DNA of 63,331 nucleotides from Cylindrobasidium torrendii FP15055 ss-10 (lineage: Eukaryota; Basidiomycota; Agaricomycetes; Agaricales; Physalacriaceae). The DNA is taken from the NCBI GenBank assembly GCA_000934385.1, contig KN880571.1, positions 1-63,331 on the forward strand. Reading direction: 5' to 3'. A model generated the notes under the pieces. It did not search any database. It saw nothing but the letters and a program-made list of their open reading frames with translations, and had not been told where the DNA came from. This document shows, piece by piece, positions 12,549 to 24,342 of this stretch. Numbering within the stretch: position 1 is the stretch's first letter; each line of letters starts with the position of its first letter. The translations under genes and the position numbers were made by a program.

Positions 12549-15459
12549 TCATGCCTTCACTTCTCTAAGAACTAACACGTCCTCCTTCCATTGACCCAAA
12601 CCATACTTGCTCGCGCGCTCAGTTTTCGTTTTCACCATCCCCACAAACGCCTTCAAGACCTTTCGTAGTGTTTTATGTGTACCGTTGAGCACCATGCCTT
12701 CGAATGCAAGCATCCCTCTCGATACACCAACAACCCAGTACTCCACCAGGGAGTTCTTCTCATCCCAGACCAGCGCGACATCAAAGCGACACAACTTCGC
12801 AATCGTAGGCGTGTTACCGTACTTCTGCTCCTCGTACTTCACAAGCGGCGCGAGAGTGTCCAGACAGAATCTGACAAGCTCTTCCTTCGCTTCATGCGCT
12901 GATTCCTTCTTCTCCGGCATAGTCAATGATTCGACGTCGTCTTCGCCATGCTCATGAACGTACGTCCTGAAAAGATTTATGAGCTCTCGTGCGTTTCGGA
13001 TGGGCATAACACTTTACGTGAGCGCTGCTGTTGTCCATCCTCTCAATTCATGCGCGACCTTCTTCCATGCCCCGTCTACCTTCCTTGCTGGATGCATCCC
13101 AACCACTTGTCCATTTACAATCCAGACTTTCCATTCTGGCGTACGGCGCATCAACGGCACAAGATCCTGTCTGCTCCATTTTATCTGTCCAGGACCTCGC
13201 GGACTTGTCTCGAATTCGATCCTTTCGGAATGATTCCGTTCCCAGTCCTCCACATTCTCCAAGGTAGCTGGATAGACAATACCTTCCCCTCGATGCATGC
13301 CGTCGCGCTTCAACACATACTGCGTGGATTCCTCCTCACTGAATGCAGACACCTTGGTTTCCAATTCCTTGCGACTGCGATAAATGACACTCCTGGGCCG
13401 TGCCGTTCGCGTATCGTCATGAGCAACCTTGTCCAGAAACTCCCGGACGAAAGACGCCTTCTTCTCTGTTGCACGCAGTTCAGCGAGACCAGGGAAAAAA
13501 AACTTATCCACTCTCTTCTCAATAATGATTAGGTTCTTGCAGAAATCAGCCCTTAGATGACAGTTAGCGTTGCTGGGAAGAATATGGAATGTACACACCA
13601 CTCGGGTAGATGGCAGTCGCTCTCCCCGTAGGGATCCATTCGAACAAGGACACACGTGAAATCGTTTGCAATCTCGGGTTTCCTCGAAATTATTTGGACA
13701 AACGATTGCCACTGGCCAACGTGCAGTTCCACACCCTCCATCGCAGCAAGATACATCGCTAGCATGGCCTATGCATCTCAGTTCAAAGTGACAATCGACG
13801 TTTGCAAGAAACATACCGTATAATGCACAAAGACCTCACCCTCTTCCATTTCAACATCAACGTCCGCGCCGCTCAGCACAAAGCCTTCCAATCCTGAAAG
13901 CTCCCCAAGCCTTTGTGCAACATCATCGTCCAGCAAAACCCTCGACCACTCCACGTTGGTTTCTTGTCCTTCCACAGCGCCTGGTGGAACAAAAGTTGGT
14001 GTTGGACCAGGGACCAACAATATAGGCGTAGCGCCCTCTGTATCATGCCCACTGGTACGTAGTCGAACATGCACAGCAGGCATCGGATTGAATTCTTCAA
14101 TGTCTACACCTGCCCACGCTCCCGTGGGCGAAAGCGAAGAAACTGGAGACGTTTGTTTCCCTTTCTGCTTCTTCTTCTTCTTGACCTGCGCGGCGGACTC
14201 TACCTCTGCTTGTTTTCGTCTAGGCTGCTCGGACGGCTTCGTGTGTTGCTCATCGCTGGTCGCCGCTGGGGTAGCCTTCCTGCTGGACCGTTCGGGCGGC
14301 AGTGATGAACGCACTGAACTAGACCTCTCTTTCTCCTTCCCCTTCCTCGAGATTGACGACGACGAGCTTGGCGGCTTAATATCATCCAATTCCAATTCCA
14401 TGCTATCCACCTCTGCATTATTGTGGTCGAATTCTGGTGGTGGGCTGGTTGGCGGCGAAGACTTTGGCCCGGATCCAGTCTGAACTTCGGTCTCGGATTC
14501 AGAATGCACATCCATATCCGAGTTTGTTTGCAATGATTTCGAGCGTACATGAGCAGGTAAGGCGGAGAGATGGTCCTTCTTCGGCGCTTGAGTAAACGAG
14601 GTCGCAGCGGGGGACATGAGGCGCGAGCGCGGATCTGTTGTCAGTCTTGATGAGGAAGGGAGGGACATTGCCATTCCTTGCACAACATCGGTTGGTACTG
14701 AAGGTGGCCGGGGAGGAAGAGACCTCGGTCGCGACACGGAGGCAGGAGCCTCGTCGATATCCATTGGACTGGTATCCTCGCCTGCCGATGGTATTGTAAT
14801 AGAGGATGGGACCGTGCCCGTGATGTTTAAATCTACTGGTGGAGGAGTGGCCGTAGAATGTCGAGGAGAGAATCCGGAAGGTCCAGGTATTGGCGACCGG
14901 GAGGATAAACCAGCCGTGTTTCTCGCGTCTACAGGCAGTCTGGAGGAAGACGGGTCTGGTGTGGGTTTCAGAGGGCGTTTTGCAAAACCCAGATTATATG
15001 CGAGATGTGGCGGAGGAGGAGGTAGCATGAGCCCAGGTTTCTTCGATTTGAATTGGTCCAAAAGGTCATCCAGAGAAGGAATGAGCTCTACAAACGCAGC
15101 GGCAGAATCGAGCGGGGCACCAGGTCGTGAACTACTACACAAAGGGTCAAACTGTGCACTAAGACGCGTCGTAGAGCGTACTTCTGCAAACTACCGGGCT
15201 GCTCATCAACTCTCCTCCGTTTCGATGCTCGTTCTGTCTTTTCGTGCTCATCAGCCGCCGGTGCAAGTATTGCTGGAAACCGTCAGACACGTCTAGAGCG
15301 AGGGATATTGGACGCACAATTCAAATACAAGTCTCTGGCGAAATTTCCCACAACACGATATTCGTTGGGTACCGTTGCATTTCGTATTAAATCCCGCTGT
15401 CGCTGCGTCTCGCGCTTGATGAACTCTTGTATTTGTTGCGGGGTCGAGGCATCAGACAT
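12549..15459 (-). CDS. Uncharacterised protein with long disordered centre, about 885 aa
   Basis: Six exons join cleanly with introns at 15293-15356, 15152-15194, 13769-13816, 13552-13598 and 12967-13017, giving about 885 residues. The N-terminus is a short helical segment (IQEFIKRETQRQRDLIRNAT). Residues about 75-400 are disordered: proline-rich (PPPPPHLAYNLGFAKRP), Ser-rich, and a Lys-rich run (QVKKKKKQKGKQ), a possible nuclear signal. The C-terminal 450 residues are globular, with segments such as YVLKRDGMHRGEGIVYP, WKVWIVNGQVVGMHP and KLCRFDVALVWDEK. The alternation of lysine, acidic and hydrophobic strands is loosely reminiscent of ATP-grasp folds, but no motif is decisive. I do not recognise the family. 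The conserved frame across five introns argues strongly for a real gene. Confidence 0.8.
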
Positions 15460-16151
15460 GAATTATTGGTGGTCGAGGGCAACGCGTTGCAGGAAGGAAG
15501 TGGTTGGCGAATATATGTGAGTGGCACAGGCGGAGCGCGAATCCCGAGCGTGGAAGGCGTAAGGGTCGATGGCGATGATGATGGTAGACTTTGGAATGTA
15601 TTCCGTGCAGGAACGTGTTGTTGATCGCTGAGCGCCATAAACGGTGGCTGAGCATAACAATGGAAGGCATCGTGTAGAATAATGTTCTGAATGGCAAATG
15701 AACGTTGATTTAGGCTCGATTCCTACGTGCCATATGCGGAGGCTATTGGCCACACACACACACACGTCTACTGGTCTCGGCCATTTCCAAAGGAAAATGA
15801 TCTCCGCAGATTCAGATTTGCTACAACTTGGGTATGTAGTACCACTGTCCAGTACCACACACGCATATATCAGTTCCTCAGCCCCGTTCCGAGAACAGTT
15901 GACGAGGGGGTCAAGCATTCGGTTACGGCAAATCTAACAGCTTGTGGTGTCTATCTCATCCACACAAACTAAGGATGGGCAGCCCTTACACACAGTTAAC
16001 AAGGCATCTTAGTGATGACTTGTAATGTTGGATTTCATTCTCTGGCATTCTTCAAAGATGCTGAAATCGATTTCATTGAATCTGATTCCGACGCCTTTCG
16101 ACCGAAGAGCCTTTAACAAGATGAGCCAAAGACAAACTCAGATATGTAGCA
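15460..16151. other. Intergenic between two minus-strand genes
   Basis: The interval should hold the promoter of the large uncharacterised gene and the 3' UTR of the siroheme methyltransferase gene. A short CA dinucleotide run (about 8 units) lies near 15751-15766. No gene is supported. Confidence 0.5.
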
Positions 16152-17968
16152 CTACAAAAGATCCCAGCTATGGTCCAAGCCCTCGCGGACTCGCCACCGG
16201 TGCTCTCCCAACCATCGAGAAACCCGGGCATCATCCTGAGATCCATCTTCGTCCAAGATAGTCACGTCCCCTTCCTTCCACAGAGACAAGACAGACCAGC
16301 CGATGACAAGCATCCCCGGAGGTCGCTGCTCCCCAGAACTCTCTAATGCCATCTCAATATGGTCGAGTGTCGACTCGATAACGCGTTGGTCAGGCATTGA
16401 CGCGCGCTCGATGAGAGCGATGGGTGTGTGCCGGGGGTACGCAGGTCCATTTCGACGCTCGCATTCCACAGAAGTAAGCGTCTCAATGACTTGCTTGAGT
16501 CTAGCCACGCCCATAAGGACGACTAGCGTCTTCCCTCGTTCGTATGCTGGAAGAACAACATCCCTACCCTTGCGTCCAACGCCTGTGCAGACCATGAACG
16601 ACTCAGCTGCTCCGCGCTGGGTAACGGGGATGCCGGCGAATAGTGGACCAGCAAGGGCAGAGCTCACACCAGGAATAACAAGCGATTCGAATCCGTGTGA
16701 ACGGAAGTAGAGCACTTCTTCGCCAGCACGGCCGTATACAACTGGGTCTCCTTGTTTTAACTAAAAAGATAGGTTAGCTGGGGCAATACGGTGAAGTCTG
16801 CTAGACTCACTCGGACAACAGTCAGTCCTCGTCGAGCTGCCTCAACCGCGGCCTCCATCATTTCGTTTTGTGCGCCGTCTGCATTTCCGGGGAATTTCTT
16901 TGCAATGCGAACCTCGACGTGTGGGGGAATAATTTGAAGGACTGCATCGGGAACGAGCTTGTCGGAAAGGACAAGATGGGCGTGTTTTGTCAAGGCGTTG
17001 TATGTTGCTTGAGTAAGGAGGGATGGATGTCCAGGGCCAGATCCGACGAGAAGTATCCTCCCAGGTTGCTTGAGCGTCAAGCCATGCATAGATGGTGGTG
17101 AAGGCAATCCAGTAGCTTCCATAGGGTTCTCTGGCTCATTCGCCTCCAGGACGTCGTCCATATCCGCCGCCGTCAACGCTGCGAGCTTCGCCAGGGGCCA
17201 ATACTCGCTGACTTGAGCAACCCACTTCATCCTCCGCTTCGCACTTTCCGCCGCCGACTCTCTTGGTGAGCGCAAGGGCACAGGTCGATTGGGTGTTGAG
17301 ATACCACTGTCTTCGAAGCAGTCCTCTGATGCGCCAGAATCCTTGAGCATGGTGCGCATTTGTCCAACTTTGCGTACCGCAGCGCCAGCTTCTTTCGGTA
17401 GCTTCGACACAATTTCCCGCCTCAAGCGTCCGGCTAGACGACAGCCTTGTCCGTTTGTAGTGACTCCGATTTGCAGAGGCGTCGCATTGCCCGTCTCCGG
17501 ATCATTGAAGCGATGAGACGAAGTGAAAGTGAAATCGCAGAGGTCCGGCATGTCGGTGGTATTAACAGGGATGTTACGTTGGTGGCAAGCATTGTAGATG
17601 TGCTCTGCTGACTCTCGCGTTCTGCGTTCTGATAAGATGTCGGAAGAAGCAACGGTATCCGTGACAATGAACAGAGAAATTCCTGGCGTCGAGTCGATGA
17701 AGGCTTCGATCCCTGTTGTCGAAGACTTGGAGGACGAGCTAGGAAGGTTGTCCAAGTCGACGATGCTCAGTTGACCTTGGTCTGCACGCCATTGCAATTC
17801 CTGAGATACGACTGGACCGGATTTGAGGATAAGAACATTCGCATCTGCTTCCAGTGCGGCAAAGGCTCTGGAGGCGGCGAGCGTGCCAGTTCCGAGGATA
17901 ACGACGCTTTTTTGAAGAAGACGGAAAGAGAGGAGAAGAGATGCGCCGCCTGCTGGGGTTGGATACAT
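16152..17968 (-). CDS. MET1: Uroporphyrinogen-III C-methyltransferase, Met1 type (siroheme synthesis)
   Basis: The enzyme methylates uroporphyrinogen III to precorrin-2, the first dedicated step to siroheme, the cofactor of sulfite reductase (and nitrite reductase where present). The N-terminal part has a Rossmann-like dinucleotide-binding start (VVILGTGTLAASRAFAALEA), resembling the CysG/Met8 N-terminal domain. The C-terminal part is a SAM-dependent tetrapyrrole methylase: GRILLVGSGPGHPSLLT, LVLSDKLV, GDPVVYGRAGEE, VIPGVSSALAGP and the TPIALIERAS region. One intron splits the gene before LKQGDPVVYG. The first ATG of the frame is at 17968 (MYPTPAGG). The length of about 590 residues matches yeast Met1. 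Whether the N-terminal domain is still an active dehydrogenase cannot be told by eye. Confidence 0.9.
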
Positions 17969-18301
17969 GGCCGTCCGGTGTAGAATGAGAGTCAACGCAC
18001 GAATCTCAGCGATCCAATTTTTTACATTGCATCTCTAATCCCGAAGTCGTGATCATGGCAGGAGTATGACGAATCGCTTTGCATTCGTCCGACTTTGGTT
18101 GGCCGAAGGCATTGGTGTACAGAAAAAGGCCAATTAATGACTGAGTGTAGGATGTCCATTGGCTTTGGTTTTTACATGGTGGTTATTGGCAGGATAATCA
18201 ACCCTCTCGGTGCCAGGCGCCAGGTGCTCACTGTGCCGATCAGAGCTGAATTCGGCCCGAATGACCGGTCATAACTGTTGGTCCTCCCAGCAGGTAGAAG
18301 A
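17969..18301. other. Divergent promoter region, siroheme gene and SRP14
   Basis: These 333 bases separate two divergently transcribed genes and must contain both promoters. No conserved element could be assigned with confidence. Confidence 0.5.
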
Positions 18302-18944
18302 ATGCAATTAGTTGACAGCGAGACGGTTTGTACATCTACATGGCCACATCTACCTCCTCTGATTTGTGCGGCAGTTCCTCCAAAATCTCCAGAAGCTCTT
18401 CGCCAAGTCTCAAGATACTGGATCGATATGGCTCACACATAAACGTCGTACGCCAACCTCTGGGATGCTAGGCGGTACACCGACTAATTTGCAAGATGGG
18501 TAGTGACCCATGACGGGGAAAATGCCACCATAACAGAAGGTGCAGATGACTCGCGGGAGTACCAATGCTTGGTACGATTGTCAGATGGCGGCAAATACAA
18601 GTACGAGACCAAGGTGCGTTTGCAACACCTTCCTCAGCCCCATCCAACAATTGAATCCATAGGTGTCCTCCGCCGAAGTTTTCAAATTCAACACTGCATA
18701 CGGAACATTGCTGAAAGCTTCATTCACGCAACTGCGAAAGCGTGACAAGAAACGCGAGAAACAGAAGGCAGACGAGCTTGCGAGGAAGAAACAGAAATTG
18801 GCAGAACCCGTTATCGTGGACGGCAAAAAGCGCGGAGCAGGTAGACGGAAACGCCAACGCCAACTCAAAGCTGCTGGCAAACAACAAACTGCAGTTGAGA
18901 GAGCGAAGGCAAAGGAGATGGCAAGATCATCTGAGTCGGCGTGA
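18302..18944 (+). CDS. SRP14: Signal recognition particle subunit SRP14
   Basis: SRP14, with SRP9 in animals or as a homodimer in yeast, binds the Alu domain of SRP RNA and slows translation while ribosomes are brought to the ER. The exons join to LVDSETFLQNLQKLFAKS, then DTGSIWLTHKRLTHDGEN, CLVRLSDGGKYKYETK and VSSAEVFKFNTAYGTLLKAS followed by LRKRDKK, matching SRP14 throughout. Exons are 18302-18325, 18375-18447, 18504-18613 and 18663-18944, giving 162 residues. The C-terminal tail is strongly basic (KKREKQKADELARKK, GRRKRQRQLK), typical of fungal SRP14 and suited to RNA contact. The very short first exon of eight codons is easily missed by gene finders. Confidence 0.93.
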
Positions 18945-19103
18945 ATGTCCCTGGGGTGATTATTCGGGCAGACGAAGATGCACTGCGCAGCGTAATGTAT
19001 GATACATGTGGATAGTGGTACAAGCAAACAGTGGGGGCGTAAAGGACTTGTCGTGTTTGAATAACGTTACTATAAGACTGATACCCAGAGAAAAGAAAAG
19101 CGT

Positions 19104-19807
19104 TTAAACAACGAGACTGCCGCCGTACCCATCACCTCTGCGCGCAGCCTTGATCCCGCGGACGATGACGAAGATGAGGGCGAAGGTGGTGAAAATCCTG
19201 GGGAACATCAGGTACATTCATGCAGAATGTGGTGCACGCACCACTCCATCCAGGCAAAGGCTTCCAGGGCATTCAACTGTCCACAGTAGACGAACTCTTT
19301 TTGAGTGCCGCAGTTGAGTCCTCCTCCCAACATTTCGGTGATAGCAGCAGCGGCAGCGGTCCAAAATATCCATGTCAAGGAGAAGCTGCGAAATTCAACC
19401 GGTTGAACCGAAGTGCGACTGAGAGTGACGTACAAGACGATATGAGACAGGATGGAGGTGAGGGCAGATCCAGTTGCAGCGTAGAAGAACAGGACCAGGT
19501 AGACTGCGCCCAGTACAACAGTCCAGATTGAACAGAATAGTGTGTAGTTGACGCGGGATTCTTCGCTACCACTCGATTCGTTGTGGTACTTGGAGAAGCG
19601 AGAGGTAAGCCAGGCGGAGATGGCAAGCTGAAGAGGGGTCAGAAGGGGTCATGGTTCAAAATGATTGGGCGCACTTCGACGATGCCAAAGAGAATAAGCA
19701 GCCCAAAAATGACTGGACGTAGAATGAGTGTCATGTCACTACATGGAAAGGCGGTAACACGCACTGGGATGCCCTCTCCTGATGTGTCCATCGATGCCTG
19801 ATTTCAT
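19104..19807 (-). CDS. MARVEL-domain membrane protein, four transmembrane helices
   Basis: Five exons join to about 172 residues with four hydrophobic helices: IIFGLLILFGIVELAISAWL, SIWTVVLGAVYLVLFFYAA, SLTWIFWTAAAAAITEMLGG and a last one containing IFTTFALIFVIVRGIKAA. The CGQLNALEAFAWMEW segment before the last helix is characteristic of a basidiomycete MARVEL group. MARVEL proteins act in membrane apposition and vesicle traffic. The true start is ATG 19807 (MKSGIDGHIRRGHP), reached only by removing a 51-nt intron before the first helix. Other introns end at CCTCTTCAG, TTTCGCAG and TTCCCCAG. A later ATG at 19734 would be a wrong start inside that first intron. Confidence 0.88.
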
Positions 19808-20231
19808 GTTCGTAGTAGAGGCGTGTAGTGGTCGTGAAGGGGTAGATGGGGTAAGTTCGTAGCAGAAAACAGAAATAAGTGTTGCCTTTATATGCAGCCG
19901 GGTGGCCTGATCGAGACTCGATATTTATGACGTGAGCGTCTCGTCTCGGCCAAATGGTTCCGCGCTTTCTGAGTTTTAGACATCGCCGTCATGGTCATCG
20001 GCATGATGCGCTGCCCGCCGGGTTCAGGCCGTACTGCCGACGATTGGAATCCGTCTCTTCATACAGAGACTTCGAACTTGGGGCAATAGTCCATTAATGG
20101 AGGGGTTTGTGCTCTTCAGTAGCAGCGGTGACATGGTGTGTCCACCAAGTTCCGCACTCAAATGACGCTTAGATTCCACATAAATAGCATCACTCCGTTT
20201 CTTCCTCCTCATCCCTCCATCAACCCTGCCA
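19808..20231. other. Divergent promoter region, MARVEL gene and malic enzyme
   Basis: These 424 bases lie between head-to-head genes and should hold both promoters. I see no further gene. Confidence 0.5.
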
Positions 20232-22137
20232 ATGTCAACCGTCAAAGTCGCACTTCACGGGGACGCCATTCTCACCAGCCCCCAATTCAACAAGGGCACA
20301 GCGTTCACCGAACAAGAACGTCGAGACTTTGGCCTCACTGGTCGACTTCCATGGCGCATCAATTCCCTTGAAGAGCAATGCGCTCGCGCCTATGATCAGC
20401 TTCAATCGCGCGAAACCGACATACGCAAGAACTCCTTCCTACAGTCGCTCAAGGACCAGAATTGGGTTCTCTACTATGCCCTTATCTCTAGTCATCTGCA
20501 AGAGCTGACGCCCATTATCTACACACCGACGGAGGTGCGCGTCTGTCAACACACAATGCCCACATCCATATTCAACCTTTACAGGCAGAAGCTATCGCCA
20601 ACTACTCGCACCTGTTCCGCCGCAGTGAGGGCTTGTACATCACTTATCCCGAGGAGGACTCCATGGAAGAAAGTTTCTTGGAACAGACCAGAGGCCGGAA
20701 TATCGATCTCATCGTCTGTTCTGACGCGGAGGCCATCCTCGGTATCGGTGACCAGGGCGTTGGTGGAATCGGGGTGCGTTACCAACATCCGTTGTCATTA
20801 ATACTAGAGCTCATATCTTTCAGATCTCATCCGCCAAGTCCGCCATCTACACTCTCATTGGTGGTATAGACCCTTCCAAAGCCATAGCAGTCACTATCGA
20901 CGTCGGAACAGACAACAAAGGACTGCTCGAGGATCCGCTATATGTTGTGCGCAGTAACACAGTTACTTCTCTTTACACTGCCTCACCGCTTCTAGGGATG
21001 GCCTAATAGGCGCGTTCGCGGCGAAGACTACGACCGTTTCGTCGACAAATTCGTCCAACTCGTCCGCAAGTACTTCCCCCACAGTCTTCTCCACTTCGAA
21101 GACTTTGGTGTCACCAACGCATACACACTCCTCGAGCGCTACCGTACTACACACGCCGTTTTCAACGACGATATCCAAGGCACTGGCGCGGTTACACTTT
21201 CCTGCGTTATGGCTGCCATCGGCGTGACCAAGACCAAACTCATCGACCAACGCATTATAGTTTATGGTGCTGGATCCGCTGGTCTGGGCATTGCCAAACA
21301 GCTGCGTGATGCCATGGTCACCGCGGATGGCATCTCTACAGAGGAAGCCAACACCAAGTTCTGGCTCGTCGACAAGCACGGGCTTATTACTCACTCCTTG
21401 CCGGACGTACGCGAACAATTGAAGGAGTTTGCGAAAGATATCGACGGATTTGCAGAGCAAGAAGTAGGGCTGTTGGATGTCGTGAAGCAAATCAAGCCGA
21501 CCGTACTCATTGGCTGTTCGACGCACGCCGGTGGGTTCACCGAGGATGTCATCAAGAGTATGGCGGAGAATTGTGACCGACCAATTATCCTTCCGTTGTC
21601 CAACCCGAGCAAACTCGTTGAAGTTCATCCGCATGACGCGAACGAGTGGACAAATGGCAAGGCGTTACTCGCCACTGGCAGCCCATTCCCTCCAGCGAAG
21701 ATGCCCAGTGGGAAAGATTATGTGTGAGCTCAGTTTCTCCTTGCTCGGTTGGTATGTACTGACGTACGGATAGTATTGCGGAATGTAATAACGCGCTCAT
21801 ATATCCTGGGTTGGGATTTGGCGCCATGCTCTCCCAATCGCGCGCGGTCAGCGATACAATGATCATCGCCGGCGCCCAGAGACTCGCATCCCTTTCTCCA
21901 GCCCTCAAGGATCCGGACGATGCTCTCCTTCCAGACTTTGGTGACGCGCCGAAAGTCAATTTTGAAGTTGCAGTAGCGGTTGCCGAGCGTGCCATTGAGG
22001 AGGGCGTTGCAGGCGTAGACTGGAAGAAGGAAGAGGTTAGGGAGAAAGCGAAGGCCAAGTTATGGGAGCCAGTTTACCCTAACTATGAGTTTGACGCAGC
22101 GGGCGAGAAGGGAGTTCACGCAGGCTATAAGATATAG
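20232..22137 (+). CDS. Malic enzyme (NAD(P)-dependent, oxaloacetate-decarboxylating)
   Basis: The enzyme converts malate to pyruvate and CO2 while reducing NAD(P)+. Joined exons give the full family order: FTEQERRDFGLTGRLPWRI, WVLYYALISSHLQELTPIIY, the substrate loop GLYITYPEE, CSDAEAILGIGDQGVGGI, HFEDFGVTNAYTLLERYR, the metal-site region VFNDDIQGTGAVTL, the dinucleotide-binding YGAGSAGLGIAKQL, and LLATGSPFPP followed by IAECNNALIYPGLGFG. Introns follow TPTE, GVGGIG, DPLYV and GKDYV, each about 45-60 nt. The N-terminus has no obvious mitochondrial presequence, so a cytosolic form is likely. Cofactor preference cannot be decided by eye. Confidence 0.95.
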
Positions 22138-22530
22138 AGAAGAGCACAATATCGGATGACAATAGAGAGTAGGTACCAAAGCTAACTGTAGACATACGGA
22201 CTGGAATACAAGGATCAAAGTATACTATAGCTTCTGGTGTGGTCGATCAAAATGCTCTTTGCTTTCGACCATCACTTACAGTCAAAGTCAAATGAATCTG
22301 ACGGATACGAAGGCCAGCGGACGGATATCGAAGCACTGACCGGACAATTGCACTCAATGAAGACTCTACTTAATTATGGGTCGTATCTTCCCGCGCTAGC
22401 GCCCTAGCCGCCCGATGTCGGACTACGCTACCTGCCCACAATCGACCAGATTGCGTGTCGGGATTGCCGCTGTTTCCTCTGGCTTATAATGGCTTATAAG
22501 AACTGTTTACGGCCGTAACCATATCCAACA
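22138..22530. other. Intergenic after malic enzyme
   Basis: Terminator side of the malic enzyme gene and promoter of the next plus-strand gene. Nothing else is visible. Confidence 0.5.
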
Positions 22531-23524
22531 ATGCTCCAGACTCACCTATCAGCATTACCTCTCGACTTGTCACGCCTCGTCCTCGAGACCACAGCCTACG
22601 ATGACAGGAAAACCGCATTGGACCTTCTATTGGTATCCAAGACTGTAAAATCATGGCGCGTCTACTACTCCATGGACCTCATACTCTCACTAACGTCGTG
22701 CTAGGATAGACCCAATCATCTACCAAGCAATCGTAATCCTCAGCCGCAGACAAGCCATGGCGTTCGCGTCTGCCATCAAATCCCGTCCAGATGCCGACAC
22801 ATTCTTCCCGCTCTACGTCAAATCCCTCTACTGCGGTAGCGACTCCGGGATCATGACAACCTACTTCCCGCTCTTCCTGTCTGTATGCACAGGTCTACAG
22901 AGTGTTGCCTTCAACGCGTTCGTCGGCTGGACACCTGAGCGCGCTCACAAGATCTTTGCTTCCACCACATCCCTACGCTCCATCAACTTCACCGCACCGC
23001 TCAGCCTACTGTTCAATTTGGATCTACCACAAGTGACACATATGAGTATTAGTGTCCTCCCCGGCGATGCGATGGAGAGGCTGCGCGTATTCTTGCAAGA
23101 CCCAAGTTCGATGCCCCGACTCACGCATATATCGATTACCGTCTGGAACGTGCCCCAGCTAGAATTTCTCTTCGATATCGCAGCGGACCTGCCTCCAGAA
23201 CTAAAGATTGTCTTGGTGCAACTCCTCAGTGTACCGGAAGGCGTAGAGGAAAAAATCAGCGCGGTCGAGGATCCTCGGGTTGTTTTCCTTTCGCTGGGAT
23301 GCACAACTGCAAAAGGAGTTGTGCATGTCCAGGATGGTGGAGGGAATCGCGGGGACTGGCGATATTTGGGAACGGATGACGAGGATTCATGGGCGCTTGC
23401 GGAAGAGACGGTCAAGGATAGGTATGAAGCAATAGCCCGTACGCGGGCTGTCAGTCGGTCACTTTTTGATCGTGGCTATTGTCCATCAACACATTGGTTA
23501 GCTTTCGAGGACGGTGACAGATAG
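22531..23524 (+). CDS. Small F-box-like / LRR-like protein with a GC-AG intron
   Basis: The N-terminus (LPLDLSRLVLETTAYDDR, then LLLVSKTVKSW) has the F-box-like pattern common in agaricomycetes. It is followed by leucine-repeat-like stretches (FLSVCTGLQSVAFNAF, STTSLRSINFTAPLSLLF, MPRLTHISITVWNVPQL). The only way to join exon 1 to exon 2 in frame is a 49-nt intron at 22656-22704 that begins GCGCGT and ends GTGCTAG. It has a CTAAC branch site ten bases before the end, and splicing yields ...VKSWIDPIIYQAI. No GT donor in this stretch gives the right phase. The protein is about 314 residues with a short acidic region near the end. Substrate unknown. Confidence 0.75.
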
Positions 23525-23597
23525 AGCAAGTATATATGCGCAAATCAAAATCAGGCTACAGTAGATTGGTACATTTCGTGGTTTCCACTTTAATCCT

Positions 23598-23913
23598 CTA
23601 CTTTTGCACAAATGATGCATCTACTTCGGCTTTCTTGGGACGTCCCAAACCCTCAGCGGGTAAGTCCAAATCGGCAAGCTCTGACGCTGAAAGGCCGTCC
23701 TTTTCTTTGCCCGCTCCTGACCATGATTTACTACGTCCCGACTCGACGTCCTGGTTGTAATTGTCAGCATGCAAAGTTGCGCTAGTGGGACGGATGACGA
23801 ACGTTCAATGGGCCAGTCTTCATGTACTCCTCGTTGATGTTGTGGTCCGTGACAGTAGGACGATTAACCTCTTGGTGGGTCTTCTTGAATTGTGCATCGG
23901 AAGTGTTAGACAT
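23598..23913 (-). CDS. Small uncharacterised protein, 87 aa, two exons
   Basis: Two exons separated by a 52-nt intron (23751-23802, GTTCGT...AACCAG) join into an 87-residue hydrophilic protein. It begins MSNTSDAQFKKTHQEVNRPT, contains NINEEYMKTGPLNDVES, and ends LGRPKKAEVDASFVQK with a TAG at 23598. There is no signal peptide, membrane segment or recognised domain. The composition, the clean splice and the start context argue for a real small gene that length-based gene finders would miss. Its function is unknown. Confidence 0.6.
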
Positions 23914-24342
23914 GATGAATTCTCCTTCGGGGATGTTGAGATGTTATGAGTGAGGTTCTGTTTTGTAGATACTAGAAACACGCAGAGTAGGTGTTGCTTA
24001 TATATGTGCTGGTAGACAATGAGTGATGCATACGGAGGCGTCATGGCTGATGTTGCGCGTAGATTACTGCTTCATCTTTATAAACTTGGGGAAAGGCTTG
24101 GAGTTCTTGGAGAAGCTTATATGTGTGCGCAAAGAGACGTCAAAGGCTCCGCCTTGGCACAAGTAACTTCGAGCGTTCAAGTGCGACGGTCATCGGCGTC
24201 TACAGAGTGCGATCGAGTCGAGTGGCACACCAATTCCCATCGAAACCTGGTATCAATGGCCATGGCGAATATTCCCTTCTCAAAACTGCATGGACGATAT
24301 GATAAAATGACTTTTATTCTGGCTCCATTGTGGGCACTACGT
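23914..24342. other. Intergenic between two minus-strand genes
   Basis: It should contain the promoter of the 87-residue gene and the 3' UTR of the F-box gene. No further gene is supported. Confidence 0.45.
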
